Source of the DNA: Euglena gracilis
Taxonomy: Eukaryota; Euglenida; Euglenophyceae; Euglenales
Direction of reading: 5' to 3'
NCBI GenBank assembly: GCA_039621445.1
Contig: CP154954.1
Coordinates: 51,501,847 to 51,565,846 of the forward strand
DNA: 64,000 nucleotides
Shown here: piece after piece, positions 63,906 to 64,000 of the stretch
Layout: each line of letters starts with the position of its first letter
How positions within the stretch are numbered: position 1 is the first letter of the stretch
Translations under genes and position numbers: made by a program
The notes under the pieces: generated by a model
The model's database searches: none
What the model saw: only the letters and a program-made list of their open reading frames with translations
Told to the model about the DNA's origin: nothing

Positions 63906-64000
63906 TACCATCCACCCCCCCCCCATTATGTACCTCCCCCCCCGGAGGCCGAAATTGGGGGGGGAGGTACACAAGGGGGGGGGAGGTACACAATGGGGGG

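Larger units (their letters stand above)
56956..64000. other. Repeat-dense end of the window, no gene recognised
   Basis: Layered repeats: T/A stems (57197-57285, 57515-57595, 60430-60600, 62330-62375), foldback GACGCCGG units, the 1.47-kb TIR element, the GTACCTGTACAGGTAC arms with the 78-bp array, AATTAGG arrays, and C-runs at 62660-62720. No exon was supported. Confidence 0.5.

Overview
The window is eukaryotic nuclear DNA from a large, repeat-rich genome, most likely a protist or alga; I cannot name the species. The evidence is conserved eukaryotic proteins split into short exons (34-346 nt) by introns of 0.1-7 kb, two intact tRNA-Arg genes, no bacterial-style gene packing, and abundant short transposons with terminal inverted repeats (TIRs), minisatellites and long poly-G runs. 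Almost every long open frame is a translation of a repeat. Real coding sequence was found by protein-family motifs combined with AG/GT borders and matching splice phase.

All recognisable multi-exon genes lie on the minus strand, so they read from high to low coordinates. (1) 46.9-47.9 kb: three exons of an unidentified acidic, low-complexity protein. (2) About 40.7 down to 16.1 kb: a fatty-acid-amide-hydrolase-like amidase (FAAH, amidase-signature family) with at least 11 recognisable exons; the catalytic Lys, cis-Ser and Ser lie on three separate exons, and a single-base frameshift is present near the C-terminus. (3) 15.7-6.4 kb: a coiled-coil protein with one segment resembling the CC1 box of dynein adaptors. 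(4) 3.25-0.62 kb: two exons of the DNA polymerase alpha catalytic subunit; the gene runs off the left edge. A possible first exon of another minus-strand gene lies at 56.7-56.95 kb. Two near-identical tRNA-Arg(TCG) genes lie at 51.93-52.14 kb.

The introns and intergenic DNA hold several repeat families. Two hAT-like families of non-autonomous elements have CAGG-type TIRs and 8-bp target-site duplications (perfect at 30.85-31.17 and 31.93-32.34 kb). A 1.47-kb TIR element is inserted in a minisatellite at 58.2-59.7 kb. A GGGG/CCCC-tipped miniature element is present in three copies (38.1, 46.0, 50.0 kb). A dispersed hairpin has the core GGCGCC-GAA-GGCGCC and at 2.87-2.97 kb expands to a perfect 45-bp-arm palindrome. 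From 48 kb to the right edge apart from the tRNAs I see mainly repeats: degenerate AATTAGG arrays, foldback GACGCCGG elements, a 78-bp tandem array inside inverted arms, G-quadruplex-prone minisatellites and T/A stem elements.

The genes do not form an obvious pathway: replication, lipid-amide metabolism and probably cytoskeletal transport. Their shared features are the same orientation, weak 5' splice-site consensus and introns filled with the same element families.
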